Shown: positions 8,842 to 19,156 of the stretch, piece by piece
How the letters are laid out: each line of letters opens with the position of its first letter
Numbering within the stretch: the stretch's first letter is position 1
From: Ruegeria arenilitoris
GTDB taxonomy: Bacteria > Pseudomonadota > Alphaproteobacteria > Rhodobacterales > Rhodobacteraceae
NCBI RefSeq assembly: GCF_013032855.1
Contig: NZ_WQDA01000002.1
Location: 186,001-250,000 of the forward strand
Length of the DNA stretch: 64,000 bases
Direction of reading: 5' to 3'
Program-made: the position numbers and the translations under genes
The notes under the pieces: generated by a model
The model's input: only the letters and a program-made list of their open reading frames with translations
Told to the model about the DNA's origin: nothing
The model's database searches: none

Positions 8842-10113
8842 TCAGGCAGGTTGGTGTTCTTCCTCTTCGTCCTGCGCCGCTTCGATCGCGACTTCTTGCG
8901 CAACTTCCAGTGCGACCGGCGATGCCGTCGGGTACAGCGGCGACATGGTGCCGGTTTCGTCCACGGGCACCGAGGCCCGCTGGGTCATCCGGTAGACCGC
9001 ATAGACCGCCATGGCAAACAGTAGTGCGGCAATGAACAGGAAGAAGCCGGACGGCCCGAACACGGCATCCCCCATCAACCAGCCGGTGATCAGCGGACCG
9101 GCAATTGCGCCAAGCCCGTTGATGAAAATCAGCCCGCCGGACGCGGCCGCCATATCTTCGTGCTCGAGGTAGTCGTTGGTGTAGGCGATCAGCAGGGAAT
9201 ACAGTGGATTGGACATGCCGCCGATGACAAAGGCCGCAGCCAGCAAAACCGGGAAGTCGACCCCGAAAACCATGCCCACCGCCGCACTGATGCCGCCAAC
9301 GACCGACACCAGCAGGATCAACAGGCGCCGGTCCATACGGTCCGAAAACCAGCCCAACGGGTACTGCAGAACCAATGCGCCGATGTAGAATGACGCCACA
9401 AAGGTTGAAATCTCGACCAGTGTCAGCCCGGCCCGCGCGCCGTAAACCGCGGCCATGCCGAACTGAGCCGAGAAGATGCCGCCCAACAGGAACATGCCGA
9501 CACAGCCCAAGGGCGACGTGTCCATGAGCTGCCTGAGCGTCATCGGCTTGGTCGTATCAAACGCCGGCGTCGGTGAAATCGACAAAAGGATCGGCGCAAA
9601 GGAAACGGAAACCAGGATCGAGGCAATCACAAAGGTTTCGTACCCGGCCGGGTCACCGACAAGCATCAGTGCCTGCGCGCTGACAATACCGATCATCTGG
9701 ACGATCATGTAAAGCGACAAAGCCTGGCCACGGTTTTCGTTGCTCGCGGCGTTGTTCAGCCAGCTTTCGGCGGTCACGTACACGCCGGAAAAGCAGAACC
9801 CGATCACAACACGGCCCAGCGACCACGCGATCGGATCGGTCAGCATCGGATAGCTGATCATCACGGCAGAGATGAAGGACGCCAGCGCCGCGAAGACCCG
9901 CACGTGCCCGACCCGCCGTATCATCTCGGGTGCAAGACGGGATCCGCCCAGAAAGCCCACGAAATACGCGGACATGACAAATGACATCTGCAGGGTCGAA
10001 AACCCTTCGATCTCGCCCCGGACACCCAACAGCGTGCCCTGCAGGCCGTTGCCGATCATCAGCAGACCCATTCCGAGTAGAAGCGCCCACGCGCTGGCAA
10101 GTACCTGAAGCAT
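8842..10113 (-). CDS. MFS transporter
   Basis: The 423-residue protein is hydrophobic throughout, with about twelve membrane segments beginning with ASAWALLLGMGLLMIGNGLQG. The loop between segments 2 and 3 has GFLGGSRLAPEMIRRVGHVRVF, an MFS motif-A variant, and LGWFSDRMDRRLLILLVS repeats it in the second half. The tail is acidic (EAAQDEEEEHQPA) and cytoplasmic. The family resembles YcaD-like permeases, whose substrates are unclear. It precedes the DUF924 gene and follows queA on the minus strand. Confidence 0.85.
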   Translation of the reverse strand: MLQVLASAWALLLGMGLLMIGNGLQGTLLGVRGEIEGFSTLQMSFVMSAYFVGFLGGSRLAPEMIRRVGHVRVFAALASFISAVMISYPMLTDPIAWSLGRVVIGFCFSGVYVTAESWLNNAASNENRGQALSLYMIVQMIGIVSAQALMLVGDPAGYETFVIASILVSVSFAPILLSISPTPAFDTTKPMTLRQLMDTSPLGCVGMFLLGGIFSAQFGMAAVYGARAGLTLVEISTFVASFYIGALVLQYPLGWFSDRMDRRLLILLVSVVGGISAAVGMVFGVDFPVLLAAAFVIGGMSNPLYSLLIAYTNDYLEHEDMAAASGGLIFINGLGAIAGPLITGWLMGDAVFGPSGFFLFIAALLFAMAVYAVYRMTQRASVPVDETGTMSPLYPTASPVALEVAQEVAIEAAQDEEEEHQPA

Positions 10114-10221
10114 GTTTGCACTCCAAATCCGCTGAACAATGGCTTTCGTTAAAGGATCAAACGATGTCCCGGTCGCGCTTGTCTACGACATTCGCCAGAT
10201 TCGATCCCGCGATCCCGCCCT

Positions 10222-11268
10222 CTAAGGGATCAAAAGCGACGCGTCACCATAGGAAAAAAAGCGATAGCCACTTTTGATCGCATGATCATAGACCCGCAGC
10301 ATCCTGTCCGGTCCCATCAGCGCCGAAACCAGCATCAGAAGCGTCGATTTCGGCAGATGGAAATTGGTCATCAGCGCGTCGGTGACCTGAAACTGGAAGC
10401 CGGGGTAGATGAAGATGTCGGTCTCCCCCTCCCAAGGCTGGATCGATCCATCGCGCGCGGCACTTTCGATCAGTCGCAAGGCGGTGGTGCCGACCGGGAT
10501 GACGCGACCACCCGAGGCTTTGGTCGCCTGAATCTCGGCTGCGGCCTGCGGGCTGACCTGTCCCCATTCGGCGTGCATCTTGTGGGTCGTCACATCCTCG
10601 ACCTTGACCGGCAGGAACGTTCCGGCCCCGACGTGCAGGGTAACATGGGTGAACTCGACACCTCGATCCGCAAGGGCTTGCAACAATGGCTCGTCAAAGT
10701 GCAGAGAGGCGGTCGGTGCCGCCACGGCCCCGGCCTGCCGCGCCCAAACGGTCTGGTAATCGGTCTTGTCACGCTCGTCCGCCGACCGTTTGGCCGCGAT
10801 GTAGGGGGGCAAAGGCATTGCTCCGGCCTGCTCGAGCGCCCGGTCGAAATCATCGCCCTTCAGATTGAAGCGCAGATGGGCCTGGCCGTCGGCGACCCCT
10901 TCCAGAACCGCGCTGAGGTCGACGGAGAACACGATCTCTTCGCCCACCCGGATCTTCTTGAGCGGTTTCAGCAATGCGCCCCAGGTGCCGTCCGCGCGGG
11001 GCTCAAGCAAGGTGGCCTCGATCGCGGCCGAGACCGGACCCTGGGCGCTGTCACGGTGACGCCGGCCGCTCAGCCGGGCCGGGATGACGCGCGTGTCGTT
11101 CAGCACCAGCCGATCACCGGGGCGAAGCCAGTCGGGCAGGTTGAACACCCGATCATCCGAGATCGCGTCACCCTGTGCCACCAGCAGGCGCGCCGAAGAC
11201 CGCGGGCTGGCGGGCCGCGTGGCAATCAGATCATCAGGCAGGTCGAAATCGAAATCACTCAGCTTCAT
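10222..11268 (-). CDS. queA: tRNA preQ1(34) S-adenosylmethionine ribosyltransferase-isomerase QueA
   Basis: QueA transfers and isomerises the ribosyl part of SAM onto preQ1 at tRNA position 34 to make epoxyqueuosine. Family landmarks are [25 protein letters not shown] at the N-terminus, [45 protein letters not shown] and the end [21 protein letters not shown]. The ATG at 11268 ([13 protein letters not shown], 348 residues) fits the family; an ATG at 11304 would add 12 residues. The gene starts 44 bases from the AsmA-like gene on the same strand, so the two may be cotranscribed. Confidence 0.95.
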   Translation of the reverse strand: MKLSDFDFDLPDDLIATRPASPRSSARLLVAQGDAISDDRVFNLPDWLRPGDRLVLNDTRVIPARLSGRRHRDSAQGPVSAAIEATLLEPRADGTWGALLKPLKKIRVGEEIVFSVDLSAVLEGVADGQAHLRFNLKGDDFDRALEQAGAMPLPPYIAAKRSADERDKTDYQTVWARQAGAVAAPTASLHFDEPLLQALADRGVEFTHVTLHVGAGTFLPVKVEDVTTHKMHAEWGQVSPQAAAEIQATKASGGRVIPVGTTALRLIESAARDGSIQPWEGETDIFIYPGFQFQVTDALMTNFHLPKSTLLMLVSALMGPDRMLRVYDHAIKSGYRFFSYGDASLLIP

Positions 11269-11312
11269 GGCGGCGCCATACATCGCCCGAACAGATTCGG
11301 CCACACTCTGCG

Positions 11313-14300
11313 TCAGCGGTCCTCGCCCCGGCTACCCACCGACGGGCTGGGTCCGTCCGGTGCGACAGGCGTTGCTTTGGGGCCGTCGGAAACGGTTGGG
11401 GCAGGTTCTCGTAGCAAGTTGCGCAGAAACAGTGGCGCCAGACCGGACAGCGGGTTCACGGACACTTGCGGGGCCGAGATCGGGCCCACCAGCGTATAGT
11501 TGAACGCGAATACGCCCTCGCCCTTCTTGGTCAGGACGCTGCCAATCGCGTTCACCATATAGATCGGAGAGATCGCGCCGCGCAGGTTCAGGAACTTTCG
11601 TTCGGTATCCACAGTCCCGTCGAAGGACAGCCCCATCGACGGCCCGACCGCACTGCCGCTGAGAATCTTGACCTCGGTCGGCGTGATCCGCATCTCGCTG
11701 TCGATTGATGAGAAGTAGATCCCCTGCCCGGCCATCTCGGTCAGCAAACCCACAAGGCTGATGGCATTCAGCAACGCCGCCATGGCCGGAGCATCCTGGA
11801 TCCGCGTGTCCGTGATTTTCAGTGTCAGATCGTAGTTGCCCGGGCCAGCCACCGGATTCAACCGGAGTTGCAGCTTTCCCCCTCTGGCCTGGGTCAACAA
11901 ACCGGCAGACCGCAGCACCGCACCGGCGTCCACGGACTGCAGGCTAACCGCACTGCGTGATCCGCTGGGCACGACCTGACCCTGGACCGGGGCGCCTCCG
12001 TTGACCTGAGCGGAAAATCCACCCTTCAAACCTCCGGTCGTTTCGAAATTGCCCTTCAAACCGGTCAGGGCTACTTCCTCGGTCACCTGCAGCCGGTCCA
12101 GCGCCACGTCAAGGTTCGGGCCTCGACCGGATGACGCGCCGCCGCCGCTGCTACTGCCGAACGTCGCTTTGCCCAGGTTTAGAACGCCCCCCAGAACGCG
12201 GATATCCGGCGCCGCGGCGCCACGGCCGATCAACTCGGCCGGAACAGCCAACCAATCGCCCAGTTCAAAAGAACTGAACTGAACCCGATCCAAAGCGCCA
12301 TTCGCGATCGAGATCGAAGCCACCGCGCGCAATCCGGCGGCATCAATCCGCAGGCTGTCCACTCGCAGTTGATCGCCCAGCGTCGCCTCGGTGGCCAACG
12401 TGCCGGCAGTGGCTGCGGATTTTTGCCAACCCAGTTCGGGAATTCCCATTCCGACGCCGACCAGATCAGAGGTCGCGGTCAGCTTTGTCGGCTCTCCCCC
12501 TCCAATTCCAAGACTGATCTCCGCCACGCCTTGCCCGGTCAGCATACCGGACGGCAATCCGGCCTTCAGTTCATCCATCAGCCGCGGGGACAGTTCGATC
12601 TGCCCGCTGAGCGTGCTGCGTTGCGCTGTCTTGCCGCCGATCGGCTGTCGCCAAGTCGCCTGTATCGGCACCTCTCCGAACAGACCGTCTCCGTCTATGG
12701 CCACCTGGGTCTGATCCCCGCTCAGGCGCAGTTTGGCGGCGCTGATGCGAAAGCCCGGAACCAGTTTTTCCGTATCCAGATCAATCAATTCACCCAGAAC
12801 GTGAAATTGCGTGTCCTCGAATTTCAGCCCCTTGATCAAGGGCAGAGACAGAGTGCCGCCCAGTCGCACGCTGCCCGAAGCCAGATCGACCGGAAGGTTT
12901 GCCTTGGTCAGCAATTGCAGCGGCGCCCGGTCAAGCAACGACAAGGCCGAGGTCACACTGCCACTGGCCTGAACACGCACGATGCCCGGTGTGTTCTTTT
13001 TGATGTCGGTATCTGGGATGATGAACGACGTCCCAGAGGCATCAACCGCGCCACCGTCATCGGCGATCACGACGCCCTTGCGGGCGGTTACCGTGAACCG
13101 ACGGCCAATCAGCGTGGCCTGCCCACGCCCGCCTTGGATCGGCGGCAAGGTCTTGGCAAACCGAACCAGCGCATCATCGAAATCGAAATCAAGATACAGT
13201 TCGGGCTTGGAGTCTCCGGGCCGCAACCTCAGAACAAAGTCCATGTCCGACAGATTGCCTTCGTACAGGTTTTCGGTCACCCATTTGCGCGGCTTCGGGG
13301 CCAATCGGGGCGGCCAGTAATGCAGCAGCTTGTCCGATGCCATGTGCCCCAGCCGCGCGTTCAGATCCACGCTCCACCCCTCCGGCAGGCCCACAAGCTC
13401 GCCCGAAGCGCGCAACAGGTCTTCGCCATCTTCGACCACGACCTGCCCCAGTTGCAGCCGGAAGGGGTTCAGGCGCACTTGGAAGTCCAGATCGGCCTGC
13501 TTGACCTCAAGCGCATCAACGAACAGGTCGGCCGGGTTCACCCGGATACCGTTCAGACGGAACTGCACCGCCATGCTTTCCAGCGTGCCGGCCTCTACAC
13601 CCTTCAGATAAGCTTTGCCCTCGCCCTGTACGCTACCCCAGCCCGACACCACGGAAACCTCGTTGAAATCCAGAACCTGCTGCGCCGGATCATAGGTGAA
13701 ATACGTGCGGGCGGAGTCGAACGGAACCGGTCGGGTCTCGGGGTTGGGCTGAACAGCCCCTGCCCCAAGGTTCAAGGTTGCAAATACAGGCCCGAGCGCC
13801 CCCGCCCCGTCGATACTGCCGCGCAATGCGCCCGAGATCGGCGTGTCCAACACCTGCAACCAGGCCAGCGCAGGCGATTGCGCCGCGACGTCGGTCGCTG
13901 GAAGATCGGTGATCGAAATCCCGAACTGCGCCTCGGGTGAGCCGAGCGTGCTGGTGTAGTTCGCTTCGATCATGCTGACATAGTCACGGCCCGCCAGCAC
14001 CGAGAACCCGGTCGCCAGGCGCAGGGCGCCTTCGCTCCTCGTCGCCAGAATATGCCCGCCGTCCAGAACCCAGGACCGCCCAAGGCGCAGGTCCCGATAA
14101 TCCAGCGTAATGGCGTCAAGCTCGACCGAGGTCAGGGACGACAGGACCGGTGACAGGAACACCTGATCGGACTGTTCGATCAATTCGGCCAAGGTTGGCG
14201 CATTCTGCACGGGCGCGCTGCCGGAGCCGACGGTCAGCGAGAGCGATCCGTCCTCGGCTCGGGTCAATGCGATCTGCGCGCCGTTGAGGGTGATCCGCTT

Positions 14301-14708
14301 GGGCCGGACATGGCCGCGCAGCAGCGGACGCATCGCCAGGCTGGCCTGCATGCTTGAGACCTGAGCGATCTGGCGCCCCTCGGCGTCGCTGATCGAAACA
14401 TCGCTGAGCCGCAGACGCGGGCGCCATTCCTTGTTGATGATAAAGCTGACATCGCCGAACCGGATCTGCAGGCCGCCCAAAGCGTTTTCCAGCCGCGTTT
14501 CGACCCGGTCGCGCAGCCATTCCGGCGCGTGGATCCGATGGCCAAACACCATGACCCCGGACAGGACGGCCAGAAACACCAGCAGGAACACCCCGCGCAA
14601 GGCCCACAGCCCGGCTGTCCGCCGACGGGATCGGGGGCGCGGCGGTTTCCCGCCCTTCTCAGCCTCGTCCTGTTCGTCTTGCGCCAATTTGCCGTCCACG
14701 TCTTTCAA
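11313..14708 (-). CDS. large AsmA-like / YhdP-type envelope protein
   Basis: The 1131-residue protein has an N-terminal membrane anchor (about residues 30-52, [25 protein letters not shown]) followed by a very long, beta-rich periplasmic region. The C-terminal part ([53 protein letters not shown]) matches the AsmA-like C-terminal region. YhdP, TamB and AsmA proteins form hydrophobic grooves that carry phospholipids between membranes; a lipid-transfer role is inferred. It is divergent from bcp with only 59 bases between starts. Confidence 0.85.
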   Translation of the reverse strand: MKDVDGKLAQDEQDEAEKGGKPPRPRSRRRTAGLWALRGVFLLVFLAVLSGVMVFGHRIHAPEWLRDRVETRLENALGGLQIRFGDVSFIINKEWRPRLRLSDVSISDAEGRQIAQVSSMQASLAMRPLLRGHVRPKRITLNGAQIALTRAEDGSLSLTVGSGSAPVQNAPTLAELIEQSDQVFLSPVLSSLTSVELDAITLDYRDLRLGRSWVLDGGHILATRSEGALRLATGFSVLAGRDYVSMIEANYTSTLGSPEAQFGISITDLPATDVAAQSPALAWLQVLDTPISGALRGSIDGAGALGPVFATLNLGAGAVQPNPETRPVPFDSARTYFTYDPAQQVLDFNEVSVVSGWGSVQGEGKAYLKGVEAGTLESMAVQFRLNGIRVNPADLFVDALEVKQADLDFQVRLNPFRLQLGQVVVEDGEDLLRASGELVGLPEGWSVDLNARLGHMASDKLLHYWPPRLAPKPRKWVTENLYEGNLSDMDFVLRLRPGDSKPELYLDFDFDDALVRFAKTLPPIQGGRGQATLIGRRFTVTARKGVVIADDGGAVDASGTSFIIPDTDIKKNTPGIVRVQASGSVTSALSLLDRAPLQLLTKANLPVDLASGSVRLGGTLSLPLIKGLKFEDTQFHVLGELIDLDTEKLVPGFRISAAKLRLSGDQTQVAIDGDGLFGEVPIQATWRQPIGGKTAQRSTLSGQIELSPRLMDELKAGLPSGMLTGQGVAEISLGIGGGEPTKLTATSDLVGVGMGIPELGWQKSAATAGTLATEATLGDQLRVDSLRIDAAGLRAVASISIANGALDRVQFSSFELGDWLAVPAELIGRGAAAPDIRVLGGVLNLGKATFGSSSGGGASSGRGPNLDVALDRLQVTEEVALTGLKGNFETTGGLKGGFSAQVNGGAPVQGQVVPSGSRSAVSLQSVDAGAVLRSAGLLTQARGGKLQLRLNPVAGPGNYDLTLKITDTRIQDAPAMAALLNAISLVGLLTEMAGQGIYFSSIDSEMRITPTEVKILSGSAVGPSMGLSFDGTVDTERKFLNLRGAISPIYMVNAIGSVLTKKGEGVFAFNYTLVGPISAPQVSVNPLSGLAPLFLRNLLREPAPTVSDGPKATPVAPDGPSPSVGSRGEDR

Positions 14709-14767
14709 CCTGCCCGAGCCGCCCTATGATACGCGGCATCACCTACAAATCCTGACCGGAGTTCAAA

Positions 14768-15229
14768 ATGCCTGACGTTGCAGACATCGCCCCCGATTTC
14801 ACCTTGCCCCGCGATGGCGGCGGCACGGTTACTCTGTCGGACCTGCGCGGTGGTCCCGTTGTTTTGTTCTTTTATCCCCGCGATGATACGCCGGGCTGCA
14901 CCAAGGAATCCATCGGTTTCTCGGAGCAGCTTCAATCCTTTGCCGACGCCGGCGCACAGGTTTTCGGCATCTCTCGCGACAGCGTCGCCAAGCACGACAA
15001 GTTCGTCGCCAAGCACGGGCTGACCACTCCGCTGCTGTCCGACGAAGGTTCGACCGTGTGCGAGGATTACGGCGTCTGGGTCGAAAAAAACATGTATGGC
15101 AAGAAGTCGATGGGGATCGAGCGCTCGACCTTCCTGATCGACGCCGACGGAAAGATCGCCCGCGTCTGGCGCAAGGTCAAAGTTCCCGGCCATGTGGATG
15201 AGGTGCTGGAGGCCGTACGCGCGCTTTGA
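14768..15229 (+). CDS. bcp: thioredoxin-dependent peroxiredoxin Bcp/PrxQ
   Basis: The 153-residue protein reduces hydrogen peroxide and organic peroxides. The peroxidatic Cys44 is in FFYPRDDTPGCTKES. The usual partner five residues later, as in E. coli Bcp, is absent (Ser48-Ile). A second cysteine at residue 98 (GSTVCEDYGVW) may be the resolving one, or the enzyme may work in 1-Cys mode. The ending RVWRKVKVPGHVDEVLEAVR is typical. The gene is divergent from the AsmA-like gene and 56 bases before the DUF455 gene. Confidence 0.93.
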   Translation: MPDVADIAPDFTLPRDGGGTVTLSDLRGGPVVLFFYPRDDTPGCTKESIGFSEQLQSFADAGAQVFGISRDSVAKHDKFVAKHGLTTPLLSDEGSTVCEDYGVWVEKNMYGKKSMGIERSTFLIDADGKIARVWRKVKVPGHVDEVLEAVRAL

Positions 15230-15285
15230 CGCTGCGGGCCATCCGGTCTAAGAGGCGGCAGTTTTCATCCAACCCGAGGATTACC

Positions 15286-16125
15286 GTGGCCAAAACCCTG
15301 ACCCAGATGGCAACCGAGGTTCTGACCACTGCGGATGGGCGGTCCAAGACCGCCCTTTCCAAACGCTATGCCGCCAAATGGTTTGCGGCGCGCAACAGCG
15401 ACGCCCCCGCGATCGAAGTCGGGACAGCCACGCCACCGTTGCATCCGTCGCGTCCTGACAAGCCCGAGCTGCTGTCGCCGCGCGACGTGCCGCGCCGTCG
15501 CCCCGGCTCGGAGGCTGGACGCATCGCGCTGCTGCACGCTGTGGCCCATATCGAGTTGAATGCCGTGGACCTGCACTGGGACATCATCGCCCGGTTCGGG
15601 CATGTGCCGATGCCGGTCGGTTTCTACGACGACTGGGTAAAATGCGCCGAGGAGGAATCGCGCCATTTCGAAATGGTCTGCGACTGCCTGGAAGCGATGG
15701 GCAGCCACTACGGCGCCCTCCCGGCCCATGCCGGGATGTGGCGTGCGGCCGAGGACACCGCCGAAGACCTGATGGGCCGGCTGGCGGTGGTGCCGATGGT
15801 GCTCGAGGCGCGCGGTCTCGACGTGACACCGGGCATGATCGACATCTTCCGCAAGGCCAAGGCCGATCAGGCCGTGGCCGCGCTTGAAGTGATCTATGCC
15901 GAAGAAGTCGGGCATGTAGCCTATGGCTCGAAATGGTTCCACTTTCTGTGCGGCCGCGAGAATGCCGACCCCAAGGACGTGTTCCACCAACTGGTCCGGC
16001 GCTATTTCCATGGCGCGCTCAAGCCGCCCTTCAACGAGGAAAAGCGGGCCGAAGCCGGCCTGCCGCCCGATTTCTACTGGCCTTTGACCGAGGATCTGCC
16101 GCCCCCGGGAGACGCGAAACGCTGA
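15286..16125 (+). CDS. DUF455 ferritin-like protein
   Basis: The GTG at 15286 follows CGAGGA by six bases and gives 279 residues. The TTG at 15226, inside the bcp stop, would give 299 and is less likely. The helical core carries Glu/His pairs spaced as in ferritin-like di-metal proteins: HAVAHIELNAVDLHWDI, CAEEESRHFEMV and YAEEVGHVAYG. The family is found in many alphaproteobacteria; its reaction is not established. The bcp neighbour hints at a metal- or oxidant-related role, which is only context. Confidence 0.85.
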   Translation: MAKTLTQMATEVLTTADGRSKTALSKRYAAKWFAARNSDAPAIEVGTATPPLHPSRPDKPELLSPRDVPRRRPGSEAGRIALLHAVAHIELNAVDLHWDIIARFGHVPMPVGFYDDWVKCAEEESRHFEMVCDCLEAMGSHYGALPAHAGMWRAAEDTAEDLMGRLAVVPMVLEARGLDVTPGMIDIFRKAKADQAVAALEVIYAEEVGHVAYGSKWFHFLCGRENADPKDVFHQLVRRYFHGALKPPFNEEKRAEAGLPPDFYWPLTEDLPPPGDAKR

Positions 16126-16300
16126 CGGAATCGCGCCGCTTTCGGCAATTTTCTGCCGATGACGTGCGGGAAAACACCGTAATTGTCGACCAATCGGTTA
16201 ACAAACTTGCCCAACCGGGACCGGCCCTTTAAGCAATCGGCCCAAGGGGCGGCGATCCACTCACGACCGGTCCCGACATTGGGGATGAGAGGTAAGGCGC

Positions 16301-17626
16301 GTGAGAACCCGTCTGGCAATCAAACTACACTCACTGCTCGAACGGCACTTCCCGGAACGCCGGGTCTTCCTGAAATCCGACAATGACACACGCTTCATCC
16401 GGCTCAGCTCGGAGACGCAGATCGTGGCAGCGCTTGGCGTTTCGATCATGGTCGGCTGGACGGCGGTCGCCACGGCGATCCTGCTGATGGACAGCATCGG
16501 GTCGGGCAACTTCCGTGAACAGGCCAAGCGCGATCAGGCGACCTATCAGGAACGGCTGAACATCCTGTCGCAGGAACGCGACGCGCGGGCCAAGGAAGCA
16601 CTGGCCGCGCACGCCCGGTTCAACTCGGCGCTTCAGCAGATCTCGGCGATGCAGTCGGAACTGCTGGAATCCGAAAACCGTCGACGCGAGCTGGAAACCG
16701 GCATCGAGGTCATTCAGACCACCCTGCGGTCGACCATGAAGCAGCGTGAGGAAGCCCGGGCGCAGCTCGCCGAGCTTCAGGAGAAATCCGATGGCGCATC
16801 GGTTGCGATGTTCGTCTCTGCCGCTCCGGCACAGATCGAATTCATGGCCGACGCCCTGACCCGGACAGCAAAGCAGCGGGACCAGATCGCCACGGATGCA
16901 CAGGCGGCACTGGACCAGCGCGATGAGCTTGAGCTGGAAATCCTGCTGATGCAGGAACGCAATGACGAGATCTTCCGCCAGTTGGAAGAAGCCATGGTGA
17001 TCTCGGTTGAACCGCTGGACAAGATGTTCCGCGAGGCCGGAATGCCCACCGACCGGATGCTTGACGAAGTGCGGCGCGGCTACAGCGGCATGGGCGGCCC
17101 GCTGACGCCGATTTCCTTCAGCACCCGCGGCGAAGAGCTTTCGGCAGATGAGGTGCGCGCAAATCAGCTTCTGCAGCAGATGGACCAGCTGAATCTGTAT
17201 CGCATAGCGGCCGAAAAGGCCCCGTTTGCCACACCGGTCAAATCGGCGTTCCGGTTCACCAGCGGATATGGTTATCGCCGCGACCCCAAAACCGGCGGGC
17301 GCCGGATGCACAAGGGCACCGACTTTGCGGCCCCGACGGGCACGGATATCTTCGCCACCGCCGACGGTGTCGTGACCCATGCGGGCTGGCAATCCGGCTA
17401 TGGCCGTCTGATCAAGATAAAGCACGCCTTCGGGGTTGAGACACTTTATGCCCATAACTCGAAGATCCGCGTGAAGGTCGGCCAAAGGGTCTCGCGCGGG
17501 GATCACATTGCTGATATGGGTAATTCCGGACGGTCGACCGGAACGCATCTGCACTACGAGGTGCGCGTGAACGGAAAACCTGTAAACCCAATGGACTTCA
17601 TCAAGGCTGCGAACAATGTTTTCTAA
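16301..17626 (+). CDS. M23 family peptidoglycan metallopeptidase
   Basis: The 441-residue protein has a cytoplasmic start, a membrane segment near residues 45-66 (VAALGVSIMVGWTAVATAILLM), a long coiled coil to about residue 240 and a C-terminal LytM/M23 domain from about 325. Zinc-site motifs are GRRMHKGTDFAAPTGT and THLHYEVRVNGKPVNP. All metal ligands look intact, so it should cut cell-wall cross-links. The start is a GTG with AGAGGTAAG upstream. Its 3' end overlaps the bactofilin gene by 11 bases; M23-bactofilin pairs help shape cells in several Gram-negatives. Confidence 0.92.
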   Translation: MRTRLAIKLHSLLERHFPERRVFLKSDNDTRFIRLSSETQIVAALGVSIMVGWTAVATAILLMDSIGSGNFREQAKRDQATYQERLNILSQERDARAKEALAAHARFNSALQQISAMQSELLESENRRRELETGIEVIQTTLRSTMKQREEARAQLAELQEKSDGASVAMFVSAAPAQIEFMADALTRTAKQRDQIATDAQAALDQRDELELEILLMQERNDEIFRQLEEAMVISVEPLDKMFREAGMPTDRMLDEVRRGYSGMGGPLTPISFSTRGEELSADEVRANQLLQQMDQLNLYRIAAEKAPFATPVKSAFRFTSGYGYRRDPKTGGRRMHKGTDFAAPTGTDIFATADGVVTHAGWQSGYGRLIKIKHAFGVETLYAHNSKIRVKVGQRVSRGDHIADMGNSGRSTGTHLHYEVRVNGKPVNPMDFIKAANNVF

Positions 17627-18119
17627 AAGCAAAATCAACGAGCCCGCACCCAAGGCATCCGAAACGGCCAAGCCGGCAGCCCCGGCGCCTCAGGCGACCC
17701 CTGCCCCGACCGAACAGAAGGCCGCAAGCACCGCGCCCAAGCCCAAGCCGCCGGCATCGGTTCTGTCGTCGGACCTGCACATCACCGGCAATATCAAGAC
17801 CACCGGTGACATCCAGGTCGAAGGAACCGTCGAAGGCGACATCCGTGCGCATCTTCTGACTATCGGCGAAACCGCGACCATCAAAGGCGAAGTGACCGCA
17901 GACGACGTCGTGGTGAATGGCCGCATCGTGGGTCGTGTACGGGGCCTGAAAGTACGTCTGACCTCGACCGCCCGGGTTGAGGGCGACATCATTCACAAGA
18001 CCATCGCCATCGAAAGCGGCGCGCATTTCGAAGGCTCGGTTCAGCGTCAGGACGATCCGCTGAACCCGGGACGCAGCGGCAAAACCGGAGCCAATCCGGC
18101 GGCTGAAGTCAGCCAGTAA
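17616..18119 (+). CDS. bactofilin (polymer-forming cytoskeletal protein)
   Basis: The 167-residue protein has a Pro/Ala-rich leader (about 45 residues) and then the bactofilin beta-helix: [60 protein letters not shown]. These roughly 17-residue rungs stack into filaments without nucleotide. Bactofilins localise wall enzymes. The overlap with the M23 gene implies translational coupling and a shared task. A strong terminator follows at 18145. Confidence 0.93.
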   Translation: MFSKSKINEPAPKASETAKPAAPAPQATPAPTEQKAASTAPKPKPPASVLSSDLHITGNIKTTGDIQVEGTVEGDIRAHLLTIGETATIKGEVTADDVVVNGRIVGRVRGLKVRLTSTARVEGDIIHKTIAIESGAHFEGSVQRQDDPLNPGRSGKTGANPAAEVSQ

Positions 18120-18144
18120 ACCGCTCCGAGTACCGAGTTCCAAG

Positions 18145-18175
18145 AACGCCGCGGCCACTGTCCGCGGCGTTTTTC
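18145..18175 (+). terminator. intrinsic terminator after the bactofilin gene
   Basis: An 8-bp GC stem (CGCCGCGG with CCGCGGCG, 18147-18154 and 18162-18169), extended by A-T pairs, has a 7-base loop and is followed by TTTTTC. It ends the M23-bactofilin operon. Confidence 0.88.
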
Positions 18176-18298
18176 TATGCCCATCAGGCAACAATCCGGA
18201 CCCCTATCAGGGCCGCAAAGCCCTGCACGCGCGATACATTTTCACAAAAGGTGTTTTTTGAATTAAACTTCACCTCGTTGAAATTGGGAGGTTTTATC

Positions 18299-18988
18299 AT
18301 GCGAGCAAAACTGATGGCCGAATTCTTCGGCACGTTCTGGCTGGTTCTCGGCGGTTGTGGCAGCGCGGTGCTGGCTGCCGGGGTCGCCGATGTGGGCATC
18401 GGATGGCTGGGCGTGTCGTTCGCCTTCGGCCTGACGGTCCTGACCATGGCCTTTGCGGTCGGCCACATATCGGGCGGTCACTTCAACCCCGCCGTCAGCC
18501 TCGGACTGATGATCGGTGGGCGTTTCCCGTCCAAAGATCTGCTGCCCTACTGGGCTGCGCAGGTGCTTGGAGCGATACTGGCCGCAGCCGTTCTGTACTT
18601 GATCGTGAGCGGCGCACCCGGCTTCGAAGGCGTTGGCAGTTTTGCCTCGAACGGGTATGGCGAGGCCTCGCCCGAAGGGTATTCGATGATGTCGGCGCTG
18701 GTGATCGAGATCGTTTTGACCGCCTTCTTCCTTATCATCATTCTGGGCGCCACGTCGGAAAAAGCACCGGCCGGCTTCGCCCCTATCGCCATCGGCCTTG
18801 GGCTGACGCTGATCCACCTGATTTCGATCCCGGTCACCAATACGTCGGTGAACCCGGCCCGCTCGACCGGGGTGGCGCTGTTTGCCGATGGCCCCGCCTT
18901 GGCGCAGCTGTGGCTGTTCTGGGTCGCCCCGCTGATCGGTGGCGCTTTGGGGGCCGCGATCTGGAAGATGATGGCCTCGGACGAATAG
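18299..18988 (+). CDS. aqpZ: aquaporin Z
   Basis: The water channel has 229 residues and six membrane spans. The start is the ATG at 18299, preceded by GGGAGG; the upstream extension is not channel-like. Both pore loops are intact: [11 protein letters not shown] (Asn63-Pro-Ala) and [11 protein letters not shown] (Asn185-Pro-Ala). The selectivity-filter residues Phe43, His173, Thr182 and Arg188 match E. coli AqpZ with an offset of at most one, so it should pass water and not glycerol. It is a single-gene unit between two hairpins. Confidence 0.95.
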   Translation: MRAKLMAEFFGTFWLVLGGCGSAVLAAGVADVGIGWLGVSFAFGLTVLTMAFAVGHISGGHFNPAVSLGLMIGGRFPSKDLLPYWAAQVLGAILAAAVLYLIVSGAPGFEGVGSFASNGYGEASPEGYSMMSALVIEIVLTAFFLIIILGATSEKAPAGFAPIAIGLGLTLIHLISIPVTNTSVNPARSTGVALFADGPALAQLWLFWVAPLIGGALGAAIWKMMASDE

Positions 18989-19006
18989 GAACCCGTCCTA
19001 CTAATG

Positions 19007-19037
19007 AAAAACCCCTCCCGGCCCACGCCGGGAGGGG
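19007..19037. terminator. bidirectional-type hairpin after aqpZ
   Basis: A perfect 11-bp stem CCCCTCCCGGC/GCCGGGAGGGG (19012-19022, 19027-19037) with a CCAC loop is preceded by AAAAA. The U-tract is best on the minus strand; on the plus strand only ACCTGTTTTCC follows. It is 19 bases beyond the aqpZ stop and most likely ends aqpZ transcription. Confidence 0.6.
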
Positions 19038-19156
19038 AACCTGTTTTCCGGTTGTGTGGGCCACACCCGCGGCAAGAATTCGACCGGTCGGGTCAGGGTG
19101 GTTGAATTTCCGGAACGAACCGCCAGAATTCGCAGAACTCTGTGAAAGACCTGATC

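Noticed and set aside
12369..13940. 523-codon open frame on the plus strand opposite the AsmA-like gene
   Set aside because: It lies wholly antisense to a convincing 1131-residue gene. Long antisense frames are common in GC-rich DNA, and its translation is rich in Arg, Gln and His without any domain.
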